Assembly (NCBI RefSeq): GCF_020329435.1
Contig: NZ_JAGKJK010000001.1
Coordinates: forward strand, 558,001 to 622,000
DNA from: Bradyrhizobium hereditatis
GTDB lineage: Bacteria > Pseudomonadota > Alphaproteobacteria > Rhizobiales > Xanthobacteraceae
Direction: 5' to 3'
Length of the DNA stretch: 64,000 nucleotides
Part shown: in pieces, positions 36,032-44,955 of the stretch
Position numbering within the stretch: the stretch's first letter is position 1
How the letters are laid out: every line of letters begins with the position of its first letter
Notes under the pieces: generated by a model
The model's input: only the letters and a program-made list of their open reading frames with translations
Told to the model about the DNA's origin: nothing
The model's database searches: none
Made by a program: the position numbers and the translations under genes

Positions 36032-36942
36032 TGAGCACGGTGACAATCGATAAGGCCGCGCCGACCCGCAAGGTCAAGTACGGCAGCATAAGCCGCGATC
36101 GCGCCTGGGCGCTGCGCTGGTCGTATTTCTTCCTGGTGATCTTCGCGATCTTCTTCCTGACGCCGCCGGTCTACATGCTCATCACCTCGCTGAAGAGCAG
36201 CGCGGAGATTTCGGCGGCGACCAATCCGTGGTGGGTATTCCATCCTACTCTGGAGAACTACATCGCGCTGCTGACATCGAACCAGTTCCTGCGCTTCTTC
36301 TGGAACTCGGCGATCGTATCGATCTTCGTCGTCACTATCACCATGCTGATATCAGTACCCGCAGCCTTTGCGCTTTCGAGGATGCGGTTCTGGGGCTCGG
36401 CGACGCTCGCGACCGGCGTGTTCCTGACCTACCTCATCCCCGAGACGCTGCTCTTCATCCCGCTCTTCAAGATGTTCGCGGTGATCGGTGACTGGACCGG
36501 CATCCAGCTCATCAACAGATGGTACGTGCTGCTGATCCTTTATCCGACCCTTACGGTGCCGTTCTGCACCTGGATCATGATCGGCTACTTTGCAAGCATC
36601 CCGAAGGAGCTCGATGAAGCTGCGATCATCGACGGCGCATCCTGGTTTCAGACGCTGACCAGGATCTTCATCCCGGTGGCGTTGCCCGGCCTGATCGCAG
36701 CGACGATCTTCGCCTTTACGGTGTCCTGGGCGCAATTCCTCTATCCGCTGGTGTTCACGACGTCGACCGATCAGCTCGTCATGCCGGTCGGCATCATCAC
36801 CACGCTGATCAAGGGTGACGTCTTCAACTGGGGACAGATCATGACCGGCGCCCTGCTCGGCGCAGCCCCTCCGCTCATCATCTACGCGTTCCTGATGGAC
36901 TATTACATTGCCGGCCTCACCGCTGGCGCGACAAAGGGTTGA
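36031..36942 (+). CDS. ABC transporter permease, MalG/UgpE type
   Basis: A 303-residue permease partner with about six helices and the EAA loop [20 protein letters not shown] near residue 195. It should form the heterodimeric channel with the permease upstream. The gene follows with a one-base overlap and is separated from the ATPase gene by four bases. Confidence 0.93.
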   Translation: MSTVTIDKAAPTRKVKYGSISRDRAWALRWSYFFLVIFAIFFLTPPVYMLITSLKSSAEISAATNPWWVFHPTLENYIALLTSNQFLRFFWNSAIVSIFVVTITMLISVPAAFALSRMRFWGSATLATGVFLTYLIPETLLFIPLFKMFAVIGDWTGIQLINRWYVLLILYPTLTVPFCTWIMIGYFASIPKELDEAAIIDGASWFQTLTRIFIPVALPGLIAATIFAFTVSWAQFLYPLVFTTSTDQLVMPVGIITTLIKGDVFNWGQIMTGALLGAAPPLIIYAFLMDYYIAGLTAGATKG

Positions 36943-36946
36943 TTTC

Positions 36947-38047
36947 ATGGCTGACGTGACGTTGCGGAAGGTCGTTAAGCGCTATGACGAGGTGGAGGCG
37001 GTGCGCGGCATCGATCTCGACATCGCCGACCATGAGTTCGTCGTGCTGGTGGGACCGTCGGGTTGCGGGAAATCCACCACGCTGCGAATGATCGCCGGCC
37101 TGGAAGACATCTCCGACGGCGACATCATGATCGGCGGCGACATCGTCAACGACGTTCCGCCGAAGGATCGCGATATCGCGATGGTGTTTCAGAACTACGC
37201 GCTCTACCCCCACATGACGGTTGCGGAGAACATGTCGTTCGGCCTGCGGCTGAAGCGCTATCCAAAGGCCGAGATCAAGAGCCGGGTCGACGAGGCCGCG
37301 CGCATGCTCGACATTGTCGAACTCGTCGACCGCAAGCCGAAGCAATTGTCCGGCGGCCAGCGCCAGCGCGTCGCCATGGGCCGAGCCATCGTGCGTAACC
37401 CAAAAGTGTTTCTGTTCGACGAGCCGCTATCCAACCTCGACGCCAAGCTTCGCGTACAGATGCGGATCGAGATCAAGAAGGTGCACCAGAAGGTCCGCAC
37501 CACGACGGTTTACGTAACACACGACCAGGTGGAGGCGATGACGCTGGCCGACCGTGTCGTGGTGATGAACCATGGCCGAATCGAGCAGATCGGCACGCCG
37601 AACGAGCTCTACCACAAGCCGGCAACGAAATTCGTCGCCAGCTTCATCGGCTCGCCGGCCATGAACTTCATCCCCTGCCGGCTGGAGGATGTCGCGGGCA
37701 AGTTGCACGTTCGGCTTACCGATCGCCTCGCCTTCCCACTGCCGCTTGCCCGCGCCGTCCGCTACCAGAACGTTCCGCGCACCGAAAATTTGCTGCTCGG
37801 GCTGCGGCCAGAGCATATCACCGAGGCCAGGCCGCATGCCCAGCCGGGCGTCGAGACATTCGACACGGTGCTCGATGTCACCGAGCCGATGGGAATGGAA
37901 ACGCTGATCTACTTTACGCTGGAAGGCACGCAGGTCTGCGGCCGGGTCAATCCCAACGCCGATGCACACGATGGCGCCCCCTTCCGATTGGCTGTGGACC
38001 TCAACAATATGCACCTGCTAAACGAGGTGACCGGCGTCGTCCTTTGA
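36947..38047 (+). CDS. ABC transporter ATP-binding protein, MalK/UgpC type
   Basis: A 366-residue ATPase with Walker [11 protein letters not shown] (about residue 35), the signature LSGGQ, Walker [13 protein letters not shown] and a C-terminal TOBE domain ([12 protein letters not shown]). This CUT1-type ATPase energises the two permeases upstream. The start at 36947 follows AAAGGG; an upstream in-frame start overlapping the permease is less likely. Confidence 0.95.
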   Translation: MADVTLRKVVKRYDEVEAVRGIDLDIADHEFVVLVGPSGCGKSTTLRMIAGLEDISDGDIMIGGDIVNDVPPKDRDIAMVFQNYALYPHMTVAENMSFGLRLKRYPKAEIKSRVDEAARMLDIVELVDRKPKQLSGGQRQRVAMGRAIVRNPKVFLFDEPLSNLDAKLRVQMRIEIKKVHQKVRTTTVYVTHDQVEAMTLADRVVVMNHGRIEQIGTPNELYHKPATKFVASFIGSPAMNFIPCRLEDVAGKLHVRLTDRLAFPLPLARAVRYQNVPRTENLLLGLRPEHITEARPHAQPGVETFDTVLDVTEPMGMETLIYFTLEGTQVCGRVNPNADAHDGAPFRLAVDLNNMHLLNEVTGVVL

Positions 38048-38077
38048 CGGCGCACCAGTGAGACTTAAGGGCAGGGA

Positions 38078-39067
38078 ATGACTACCAACAAGAAGAAAAT
38101 CTTCGTCACGGAATCGATGTCGCAACAGGGAAGAGCGCTGCTTCACGCGCGAGAGGACATCGAGCTCGTCGAATTTCCCAACATGATTTCGCAGGAGGAT
38201 TTCAACGCCAAGCTGAAGGAGCACGCGCCGGTCCATGGCGTCGCCCTCGGCGGCACCCGCTTCGGCGAGCCTGAGCTCGAATCCTCCAAGGATATGTTGG
38301 TGGTGACGCGGATCGGCGTCGGCTTCGACGCGGTCGACGTCCCTGCCCTCAGCCGCCGCAAGGTCCCGCTGATGGTAGCAGGCACGGCCAATTCGCCTTC
38401 TGTCGCCGAACACGCGCTGTTCATGATGCTAACCCTCGCCAAGCGCGCGACCGAAATGCATTCGCTGGTCAGGGACGACAAATGGGCTGATAGGCTCGGA
38501 ATGCTGCCCTATGACCTCTTTGGTAAGACGGTCCTCATCGTCGGGTTCGGTCGCATCGGCACCCGCACCGCCAAGCGGTGCCTCGCCATGGAAATGAACG
38601 TCCTGGTTTTCGACCCCTATAAATCCCCCGCCGATATCAAGGCCGCCGGCTGCGAGCTGGTCGCTGACCTCAACGCTGCGCTGCCACGCGCTGACTTCGT
38701 CACCATCCATTGTCCGAAAAATCCGGAGACAGTCGGCATGTTCGATGCCGAGAGGCTGAACCGGATGAAGCCGACGGCCTATCTGATCAACACGGCGCGC
38801 GGTGGCATTGTCGACGAGGCGGCCCTGCATGCAGCTCTAACGTCCGGCAAAATTGCCGGCGCAGGGCTAGACGTTTTCGAGCAGGAGCCGCCGCCGGCCG
38901 GTCAGGCGCTGCTGGCCCTGCCGAACGTCATCATGGCGCCGCATGTTGCTGGGGTCACGGTGGAAGCCGTGGACCGGATGAGCGAGCAGACCGCCCGTAA
39001 CATTTTGAGCGTGCTGGATGGCGATCCGCTACGCCAGAACGTGATCAATCAGGACGTGCTCGGCTAA
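38078..39067 (+). CDS. D-isomer-specific 2-hydroxyacid dehydrogenase
   Basis: A 329-residue NAD(P)-dependent dehydrogenase of the SerA/GyaR family. The nucleotide loop VLIVGFGRIGTRTAKR is near residue 150, with catalytic Arg in NTARGGIVDE, Glu in FEQEPP and His in MAPHVAGV. It lies 30 bases after the transporter ATPase, so it probably acts on a metabolite of the imported compound, oxidising a hydroxy acid or reducing a keto acid. Confidence 0.92.
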   Translation: MTTNKKKIFVTESMSQQGRALLHAREDIELVEFPNMISQEDFNAKLKEHAPVHGVALGGTRFGEPELESSKDMLVVTRIGVGFDAVDVPALSRRKVPLMVAGTANSPSVAEHALFMMLTLAKRATEMHSLVRDDKWADRLGMLPYDLFGKTVLIVGFGRIGTRTAKRCLAMEMNVLVFDPYKSPADIKAAGCELVADLNAALPRADFVTIHCPKNPETVGMFDAERLNRMKPTAYLINTARGGIVDEAALHAALTSGKIAGAGLDVFEQEPPPAGQALLALPNVIMAPHVAGVTVEAVDRMSEQTARNILSVLDGDPLRQNVINQDVLG

Positions 39068-39128
39068 GTCCGTCGTCAATGATCTGGGCCTGGCCGCTCG
39101 ATCGATCGGCTGGCAAGGAGGTGCGCGC

Positions 39129-40553
39129 ATGGCTTTCAAGGAATACGGCAATTACGACGCTGTCGGGCTTGCGGAGCTGGTTCGGAAGAAGCAGGTCTCG
39201 GCCAGGGAATTGCTCGACGAAGCCATCGCGCGCACGGTGAAGGTTGATCCGCAGATCAACGCTGTCGTGGTCAAGCATTACGACTATGCCGAACGTCAGA
39301 TCGCGCGGGGCCTGCCCGACGGGCCCTTCACCGGCGTACCTTTCCTCCTGAAGGATCTGGATCTCCTTGAGGGCACGCGGACGACGTCAGGCGCGACGGT
39401 TCTGAAGGATTTTGTGGCTGATCATACCGGAACGCTCGCGCAGCGTTTCCTCGATACCGGCGTCTCCATCTTCGGCAAGAGCTCCAGCCCCGAATTCGGT
39501 CTGATGCCGACGACGGAGTCGCGCCTGTTCGGGCCCACCCGCAACCCCTGGAATCTCGAGCATTCCTCCGGCGGTTCATCCGGCGGCGCGGCGGCGGCGG
39601 TTGCCGCCCGTATCCTCCCCGTCGCGCATGCCAGTGACGGTGGCGGCTCGATCCGGATCCCAGCCTCCGCGTCCGGCGTGTTCGGCCTGAAGCCGACGCG
39701 AGCCCGCAATCCGCTCGGCCCCGATCGCGGCGAAGGCTGGGGTGGTTTTTCCTGCGGCCATGTCGTGAGCATCAGCGTGCGCGACAGTGCTGTCATGATG
39801 GACGCGATCCATGGCCCTGAAGCGTCGAGCCCCTATGTCGCGCCGCCGCCGGAGCGGCCGTTTTCGCAGGAGGTCGGTCGCGATCCCGGCCGGCTCCGCA
39901 TCTCTTTCACTGACAAGTCACCGTATGGCGACGCCATCGATCCGGAAATCGCGGCCGCGGTGCGTGAGACCGCAAGCCTGCTGGCCGGGCTTGGCCACCA
40001 CGTCGAGGAACGTGCGCCGAAACTTCCCGCGGATCCGGCCGCGACCATCACTACGATCGTCGGCGGCAACACCGCGCTGACGGTACGACTGCTCGAGCAG
40101 AGGCTCGGCCGGGAGATGACGGACAAAGATATCGAGAACCTGACGCTGGCGCATGCACACAACGCGAAGAAGGTCACCGCGACCGACTATGTCGCCGCCC
40201 AGCTCAGTGCTTTCCAGATATCACGCGCGCTGGCGACCTTCTTCGAGGGCTGCGACGTCTTCCTGTCTCCGACATTGTGTGCGCCGCCGCTGCGCATCGG
40301 CGAGCTCAATACCATGTCGAACGATCTGTCTCACATTGCCCCGATCCTGCGCCGCTACATGCCTGGCACCTCCATGTTCAACATGTCCGGACAGCCGGCG
40401 ATGTCGGTGCCCTTGGCATGGAATAAGGCCAGACTGCCGCTCGGCTTGATGTTCTCGGCCAAATTCGGGGACGAGGCCACTTTGTTCCGGCTGGCCGGTC
40501 AGCTCGAACAGGAGCGCCCTTGGAAGAACAGAATACCGCCGGTGTGCGCCTAG
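39129..40553 (+). CDS. Amidase-signature hydrolase
   Basis: A 474-residue amidase with the Ser-Ser-Lys triad: Lys in GVPFLLKDLD (about residue 78), Ser in HSSGGSSGGAAAAVAARI, and the cis-Ser in SDGGGSIRIPAS. Such enzymes hydrolyse aliphatic or aryl amides or carbamates. It closes the operon with the ABC importer and dehydrogenase, so an amide or acylated sugar-like compound may be the imported substrate, which is inference. The start follows AGGAGG. Confidence 0.9.
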   Translation: MAFKEYGNYDAVGLAELVRKKQVSARELLDEAIARTVKVDPQINAVVVKHYDYAERQIARGLPDGPFTGVPFLLKDLDLLEGTRTTSGATVLKDFVADHTGTLAQRFLDTGVSIFGKSSSPEFGLMPTTESRLFGPTRNPWNLEHSSGGSSGGAAAAVAARILPVAHASDGGGSIRIPASASGVFGLKPTRARNPLGPDRGEGWGGFSCGHVVSISVRDSAVMMDAIHGPEASSPYVAPPPERPFSQEVGRDPGRLRISFTDKSPYGDAIDPEIAAAVRETASLLAGLGHHVEERAPKLPADPAATITTIVGGNTALTVRLLEQRLGREMTDKDIENLTLAHAHNAKKVTATDYVAAQLSAFQISRALATFFEGCDVFLSPTLCAPPLRIGELNTMSNDLSHIAPILRRYMPGTSMFNMSGQPAMSVPLAWNKARLPLGLMFSAKFGDEATLFRLAGQLEQERPWKNRIPPVCA

Positions 40554-40673
40554 TCGCGCCCCAAAAAAGCCACGGATTGACAAAGCCCGGCTTTACTCGG
40601 AAGCAAGGCAGGGGCCCGGGGCGGCAATGGACACTGATTCCGCAAACGGGCTCGATCCGGAGGCTGAATCGTG

Positions 40674-41084
40674 ATGCCAAGCGACCCCACCGACAATGCC
40701 CTGGCGACTATCGCCAGCATTCTTGACCCGCCTGACGCCCGTCGCGAGCCCGAAAAGGCTGCGGTCACCGAGCCAAAGCCTGCAATCCCTCCACCGCTCC
40801 CAACGACCCCACCGCCGATCGAGGCTCATGGTTACACCAAGTTCGGTCCCGGGCCGATGGCCGCGATCCGCTTCAAATGGACCGTCCGTCTCGACAACGG
40901 CAACTACTATGTCGACGAGACCATCGGAGACAATTCCGCACCGGTCGTCAGCGGCCCGATGTCGAGGGAAGCCGCGATCCAGATGGTGGACGACCGCGAG
41001 AGCGATGCCCGCCGGCGTTTCGAGCAATTGAAGAGCGAGATGACCGGACGGGCTACCGCCAACAAAGGGAACGGTGGCGCGTAG
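40674..41084 (+). CDS. Hypothetical protein with proline-rich N-terminal part
   Basis: A 136-residue cytoplasmic protein. Residues 25-50 are proline-rich (PKPAIPPPLPTTPPPIE); the rest forms a compact domain with FKWTVRLDNGNYYVDETIG and a helix MVDDRESDARRRFEQL. I do not recognise the family. A GGAGG site precedes a GTG at 40671 and this ATG; either may be used. It follows the amidase gene by 120 bases and may be separate from it. Confidence 0.6.
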   Translation: MPSDPTDNALATIASILDPPDARREPEKAAVTEPKPAIPPPLPTTPPPIEAHGYTKFGPGPMAAIRFKWTVRLDNGNYYVDETIGDNSAPVVSGPMSREAAIQMVDDRESDARRRFEQLKSEMTGRATANKGNGGA

Positions 41085-41105
41085 GCTTCCACGCTCGCTT
41101 GATGG

Positions 41106-41222
41106 CTATCTCGGCGGCCCCAAGAAGTCCTTCTTGGCCAGATCGACGCCCGCATGACGCAGGATGTCGTACGCCGTCGTGACATGAGAGAAGAACTGCA
41201 GCGATTTACGGGAGAGCGGCAT
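41106..41222 (-). pseudogene. C-terminal fragment of a DUF1993-type protein
   Basis: Leftward reading gives SLQFFSHVTTAYDILRHAG then VDLAKKDFLG and a stop at 41106-41108. This is the characteristic end of DUF1993 (DinB-like helical bundle) proteins, normally about 165 residues. Only the last 35-38 codons are here and the sequence upstream does not continue the family, so it is a relic. Confidence 0.6.
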
Positions 41223-41400
41223 GTGGCTGCACATCGGTTTGGAGATGGCAGCATTGGAAAAATCTATGCCGCCAGGCTCGATTGATTTCCGGCTGGAACG
41301 GACTGTTGTTGCAGGAAATTGACCGCCAGTTGGGCGCTATTTTAGACTGCGGCGGTCGAATTGAACCAATGCCGCTAGTACACGACTTAATAGTTTGAAA

Positions 41401-41414
41401 GTGATCTGGATCAC
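41401..41414 (+). promoter_or_regulatory. Crp/FNR-superfamily palindrome
   Basis: GTGATctggATCAC is a perfect 14-base palindrome with the five-four-five spacing of Crp/FNR sites, flanked by AA and TT. Its half-site GTGAT is closer to Crp than to FixK (TTGAT). It sits 68 bases before the DUF2147 gene. Confidence 0.5.
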
Positions 41415-41481
41415 GTTGGATGAAGCTGCCGCTGCGTAGAAGCTGCAGGAATTCGGATTCCCTGCTCAGGAGGTCGTCATA

Positions 41482-42321
41482 ATGAAGAAGTGTCTCGCTG
41501 TTGCTGTGCTCTTGCTGGCGACCAGCGTCACCGCCGCGCAGGCCCAATACACGTTCGAGTATAACGGCCGCACCATCACGATCGATCCTGATCGCGGCAC
41601 TGTTTCCATTCCCGGCGTCTACGACAATACCGGCAAGAAGAAGCGCCCGCGTGGCGAGGAAGGCGATCTCGATCGCCCGGCCAAGAAGACGCCGCAGCAG
41701 GCTAAGACCGCCCCGCAGGCTACACCCGAATCGACAACTCCAGCCGCACCGGCACCGGCTGAACAGGCAGCCACTCCGGCGACTCCGCCAGCGCCTACCG
41801 CCCCTGCTCCGTCTGCTCCTGCCGCTCCTACGGCTGCACCATCCACCGCAACAGCAGCCGTTGCGCCGGCTGAAGCTACCGCGCCTACGCCAGCAGCGCC
41901 GGCCGCTCCTCAAGTGCCGCAGAGCGCCGCGCCGGCAGTACCGCCCGCGCCTGCTCCCGCACCAGCACCATTGCCGCCGCAACAGCAGGCCGCCGTCCCG
42001 CCCCCTTCGGCGCCACCGGCGGCGAACTCACCGGTCGGCGTGTGGCTGACGGAGGAGAAGGAAGGCAGGGTGCGTATTGAGCAGTGCGGCCCCAATCTCT
42101 GCGGCTATGCCGTCGACAAGAAGTCGAACCAGAACGGCGAGCAGGTGCTGATCAATATGAAGCCCGGCAAGGACAAGTGGAGCGGCCGGATTCTCGATCC
42201 GAATAGCGGCAGCACCTACGATTCCACGATCGCGATGAAGGGCACCGATACCCTGCGCGTTCAGGGCTGCGCCTTCGGCGGCATGTTCTGTGGTGGCCAG
42301 ACCTGGACCCGCGTCAACTAA
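41482..42321 (+). CDS. Secreted DUF2147-domain protein with Ala/Pro-rich linker
   Basis: A 279-residue protein with a signal peptide (cleavage near AQAQY, residue 22), an N-terminal segment (FEYNGRTITIDPDRGTVSI), a low-complexity Ala/Pro/Thr linker from about residue 70 to 185, and a C-terminal DUF2147 domain (VGVWLTEEKEGRVRIEQCGP, later LRVQGCAFGGMFCGGQTWTR). The linker suggests the two ends are tethered across the periplasm or cell wall. DUF2147 domains are lipocalin-like; function unknown. A terminator follows. Confidence 0.82.
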   Translation: MKKCLAVAVLLLATSVTAAQAQYTFEYNGRTITIDPDRGTVSIPGVYDNTGKKKRPRGEEGDLDRPAKKTPQQAKTAPQATPESTTPAAPAPAEQAATPATPPAPTAPAPSAPAAPTAAPSTATAAVAPAEATAPTPAAPAAPQVPQSAAPAVPPAPAPAPAPLPPQQQAAVPPPSAPPAANSPVGVWLTEEKEGRVRIEQCGPNLCGYAVDKKSNQNGEQVLINMKPGKDKWSGRILDPNSGSTYDSTIAMKGTDTLRVQGCAFGGMFCGGQTWTRVN

Positions 42322-42351
42322 CGGGCCACCAACCGCCTCCCATTCAACAAG

Positions 42352-42378
42352 AGCCCCGCCACAACACGGGGCTTTTTC
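42352..42378 (+). terminator. Rho-independent terminator
   Basis: Stem AGCCCCG (42352-42358) with CGGGGCT (42367-42373), eight-base loop and a TTTTT run. It ends the DUF2147 transcript. Confidence 0.9.
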
Positions 42379-42455
42379 AGACGCGTGATAGCAATCACGG
42401 TCGCCCCTGAACCGCTGTGAGAAACCTGATCGTGTCCAAACCAAAGGGGCACGTC

Positions 42456-42809
42456 ATGGGAAAGCATCGGAAATCCGCAGCCACCGCTTCACTGCTTGCT
42501 ATGCTCGCCTTTGCGACACCATCCGCAGCCGCGAAGTTCGACGGCGACTGGAATGTGCAGATCAGCTCCTCGAGCGCCGCCTGCATCAGCGGTGCGTCGG
42601 TCTCGATCGGCATCAGCAACGGCCAGGTCGCATCGAACACCGCGGCTGTAACGGCATCCGGACGCGTCGCCGAAGCCGGCGCGATCCGCGTAACCCTTGC
42701 AAGCGGCATGAAGCGCGCGGTCGGCTCCGGCGTTCTCACAGGCACGTCGGGATCGGGCACCTGGCGTGCAGCCTTGTGCTCCGGTACCTGGACCGCACAG
42801 CGGGTCTAG
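42456..42809 (+). CDS. Small secreted hypothetical protein
   Basis: A 117-residue protein with a signal peptide (cleavage near PSAAAK, residue 26). The mature part looks like a small beta-domain (KFDGDWNVQISSSSAACISG, then GSGTWRAALCSGTWTAQRV), with two cysteines that may pair. I do not know the family by name, though such proteins are common in Bradyrhizobium. The start at 42456 follows AAAGGGGC. It ends next to the convergent cupin gene. Confidence 0.65.
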   Translation: MGKHRKSAATASLLAMLAFATPSAAAKFDGDWNVQISSSSAACISGASVSIGISNGQVASNTAAVTASGRVAEAGAIRVTLASGMKRAVGSGVLTGTSGSGTWRAALCSGTWTAQRV

Positions 42810-43214
42810 CTAGCCGACCGCAGCAGAATATTCCTCGTCGGTGACATGCTCCATCCAGTTGGAATAGACGCCGTCGAGCGCCTCCTGCATCGCGATGTGA
42901 GTCATGCTGTTTTCCGGTGAAGCGCCGTGCCAGTGCTTCTCATTCGGCGGTATCCAGACGACATCGCCGGGACGAATCTCCCTGATCGGACCTCCCTTGG
43001 CCTGCACCCGGCCGACGCCGGAAATGACATAGAGCGTCTGGCCAAGCGGATGGGTGTGCCAGGCAGTGCGCGCACCGGGCTCGAAAGAGACGCGCGAGCA
43101 GTTCAGACGCGCTGGCGCAGGCGCCATGTTGATCGGATCCTGCAGTACCGTGCCGGTGAAATATTCAGCCGGCCCTCGCCGGGTCGGCCGGCTGCCTGCG
43201 AGATGAATGTCCAT
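42810..43214 (-). CDS. Cupin-domain protein
   Basis: A 134-residue single cupin. Motif 1 is PGARTAWHTHPLGQTLYVISG, cut here as the HTH and Q metal ligands (Q replaces the usual Glu); motif 2 is IPPNEKHWHGA with the last His. It matches the small cupins linked with carboxymuconolactone decarboxylases and sugar or lactone enzymes. Adjacent RraA-family gene on the same strand (25-base gap) suggests a shared keto-acid pathway. Function unproven. Confidence 0.82.
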   Translation of the reverse strand: MDIHLAGSRPTRRGPAEYFTGTVLQDPINMAPAPARLNCSRVSFEPGARTAWHTHPLGQTLYVISGVGRVQAKGGPIREIRPGDVVWIPPNEKHWHGASPENSMTHIAMQEALDGVYSNWMEHVTDEEYSAAVG

Positions 43215-43238
43215 GAAGTGATCTCCCCTTCTTCCGAC

Positions 43239-43937
43239 TTATTTCTTCGAAGCGGCGTAGCGCGCCTTGGTCTCGGCGTTCATCGGATAGAGGCCAGGTA
43301 GTACTGCGCCGTTATTCACCTCGTTGACAATCCAGGCTTCCATCCGCTCCTGCTCCGGACCTTCGGCCAGCACGTGATCGAGCAGCGCCTGCGGGATCAG
43401 CACCGCGCCGTCCTGGTCGGCGACGATGATATCGTTCGGAAACACCGCAACCCCGCCGCAGCCGATCGGCTCGCCCCAGCCGACAAAGGTCAGCCCGGCG
43501 ACCGACGGCGGCGCCGCGAAGCCATCGCACCAAACCGGGAGATTGGTGCCGAGCACGCCCTCGACGTCGCGCACCACGCCATCGGTGATTAGCGCCGCAA
43601 CCCCGCGCTTGACCATGCGGGCGCACAGAATGTCGCCAAAGATGCCGGCATCGGTGACGCCCACGGCATCGACCACGGCGATGCAGCCAGCCGGCATGGC
43701 CTCAATCGCGGTGCGGGTCGAGATCGGTGAGGACCATGACTCAGGCGTTGCCAGATCCTCGCGCGCGGGCACGAAGCGCAGCGTAAAGGCCGGTCCGACC
43801 AGCCGCTTCTGGCCGGGCCGCAGCGGCTTGGTGCCGCGCATCCAGACGTTTCGCAGTCCCTTCTTGAGCAGAACGGTCGTGATGGTGGCGGTGGACACGC
43901 CGGACAGGGTTGCGATGGCTTCGGGGGTCAGGGACAT
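43239..43937 (-). CDS. RraA-family protein (aldolase/demethylmenaquinone methyltransferase fold)
   Basis: A 232-residue RraA-like protein. The family pattern TDGVVRDVEGV with its metal/substrate aspartate, and FPNDIIVADQDGAVLIP, are present. Members are either RNase E inhibitors or, more often outside enterics, class II pyruvate aldolases acting on 4-hydroxy-4-methyl-2-oxoglutarate; the conserved R-D pair favours the aldolase. The start at 43937 is chosen for family length. It is paired with the cupin gene. Confidence 0.8.
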   Translation of the reverse strand: MSLTPEAIATLSGVSTATITTVLLKKGLRNVWMRGTKPLRPGQKRLVGPAFTLRFVPAREDLATPESWSSPISTRTAIEAMPAGCIAVVDAVGVTDAGIFGDILCARMVKRGVAALITDGVVRDVEGVLGTNLPVWCDGFAAPPSVAGLTFVGWGEPIGCGGVAVFPNDIIVADQDGAVLIPQALLDHVLAEGPEQERMEAWIVNEVNNGAVLPGLYPMNAETKARYAASKK

Positions 43938-44141
43938 CTGGTCTGCAGGCTCCGGAAAGATGGATGAAAAGGTAGCGCATCTTGCGAGGCGCGGGCACCG
44001 CGTCAAGGGCTAGTGAGCGGCGTCGCGATCACAACATCTTATCATCGGCGTGCAGATTAATTTATTGAACTTACTTGCTGATTTCCCGTGAAGCGAATTC
44101 CACTGGCGCCGAAAACAGGCTACAGGTTGCAGGCAGCACAC

Positions 44142-44192
44142 GAGCATGATCCGGAAAAGTGGATACCGGTTTTCCGAAGAGAGATCATGCTC
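44142..44192. repeat. Palindromic intergenic repeat of Bradyrhizobium type
   Basis: Perfect arms GAGCATGATC and GATCATGCTC surround a second pair GGAAAA/TTTTCC, forming a 51-base hairpin element. From memory this is a widespread Bradyrhizobium/Rhodopseudomonas intergenic repeat. It sits just before the 5-oxoprolinase genes. Confidence 0.75.
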
Positions 44193-44223
44193 AAAACCAG
44201 AGCTGCAAGACAGTCTAGAGGCC

Positions 44224-44955
44224 ATGGCCACGACGCTATCCCCGCCCCGCCTTTTGCCGAGTGGCGACAGCGCCATCACGGTGGAATTCAGCCGGAACAT
44301 CGACGATGCCGCCAACCGGCGGGTGCTGGCCCTCGACCGTGAACTGGCTGCAGAACGCATAGCCGGCGTTACCGAGACCGTGCCGACCTATCGCTCGCTG
44401 CTGGTCCACTACGATCCCGTGCAGATCGATTTCGATAAGCTCGGCGAGAAGATTCTCGCGCTCGCGCAGCGCCCGGTGCCGGCAACGACAAAGACCCGGC
44501 GCTGGCGCATTCCGGTTGTCTATGGCGGCGAGCACGGCATCGACCTCGAGGACGTCGCCAAAACCCTCAACACCACGCCCGATGAGGTCGTGGCGCGTCA
44601 TGTCGCCGGCGACTACCGGGTTGCCATGATCGGCTTCACGCCCGGCTGGTCCTATCTCAGCGGCCTCGCCGATTCCCTGCATATGCCGCGGCGGCAGAAT
44701 CCGCGCCTGCTGACGCCGGCCGGCACCATCTCGATCGGCGGCGTGCAGACCGGCGTGCAGTGCCTCGCCGGCCCAAGCGGCTGGCATCTTCTGGGACGGA
44801 CCGCGGTCCGCACCTACCAGCTCCATCGCGATCCGATTTTCCTGCTCGAGCCCGGCGACAACGTCACCTTTACGGCAGTCGATGCCAAGACGTTCGCGGA
44901 GCAGGACCGCGCCGCCGAAGCCGGCGAATTCGTTGCCGAGCAGATCGCCCCATGA
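44224..44955 (+). CDS. pxpB: 5-oxoprolinase subunit PxpB
   Basis: A 243-residue KipI-family protein, the B subunit of the ATP-dependent enzyme that opens 5-oxoproline to glutamate. The pattern VAMIGFTPGWSYLSGL and PRLLTPAGTISIGG, with QTGVQCLAGPSGWHLLGRT, is diagnostic. The start at 44224 lies just after the palindromic repeat. The stop overlaps the pxpC start (ATGA). Confidence 0.92.
   Translation: MATTLSPPRLLPSGDSAITVEFSRNIDDAANRRVLALDRELAAERIAGVTETVPTYRSLLVHYDPVQIDFDKLGEKILALAQRPVPATTKTRRWRIPVVYGGEHGIDLEDVAKTLNTTPDEVVARHVAGDYRVAMIGFTPGWSYLSGLADSLHMPRRQNPRLLTPAGTISIGGVQTGVQCLAGPSGWHLLGRTAVRTYQLHRDPIFLLEPGDNVTFTAVDAKTFAEQDRAAEAGEFVAEQIAP

Noticed and set aside
35027..36046. Leftward 339-codon frame opposite the first ABC permease
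   Set aside because: Charged, low-complexity antisense of a membrane protein with clear EAA loop.
41690..42030. Ala/Pro-rich codon repeats as a DNA repeat array
   Set aside because: Units are irregular and keep frame; they encode a low-complexity linker of the DUF2147 protein.
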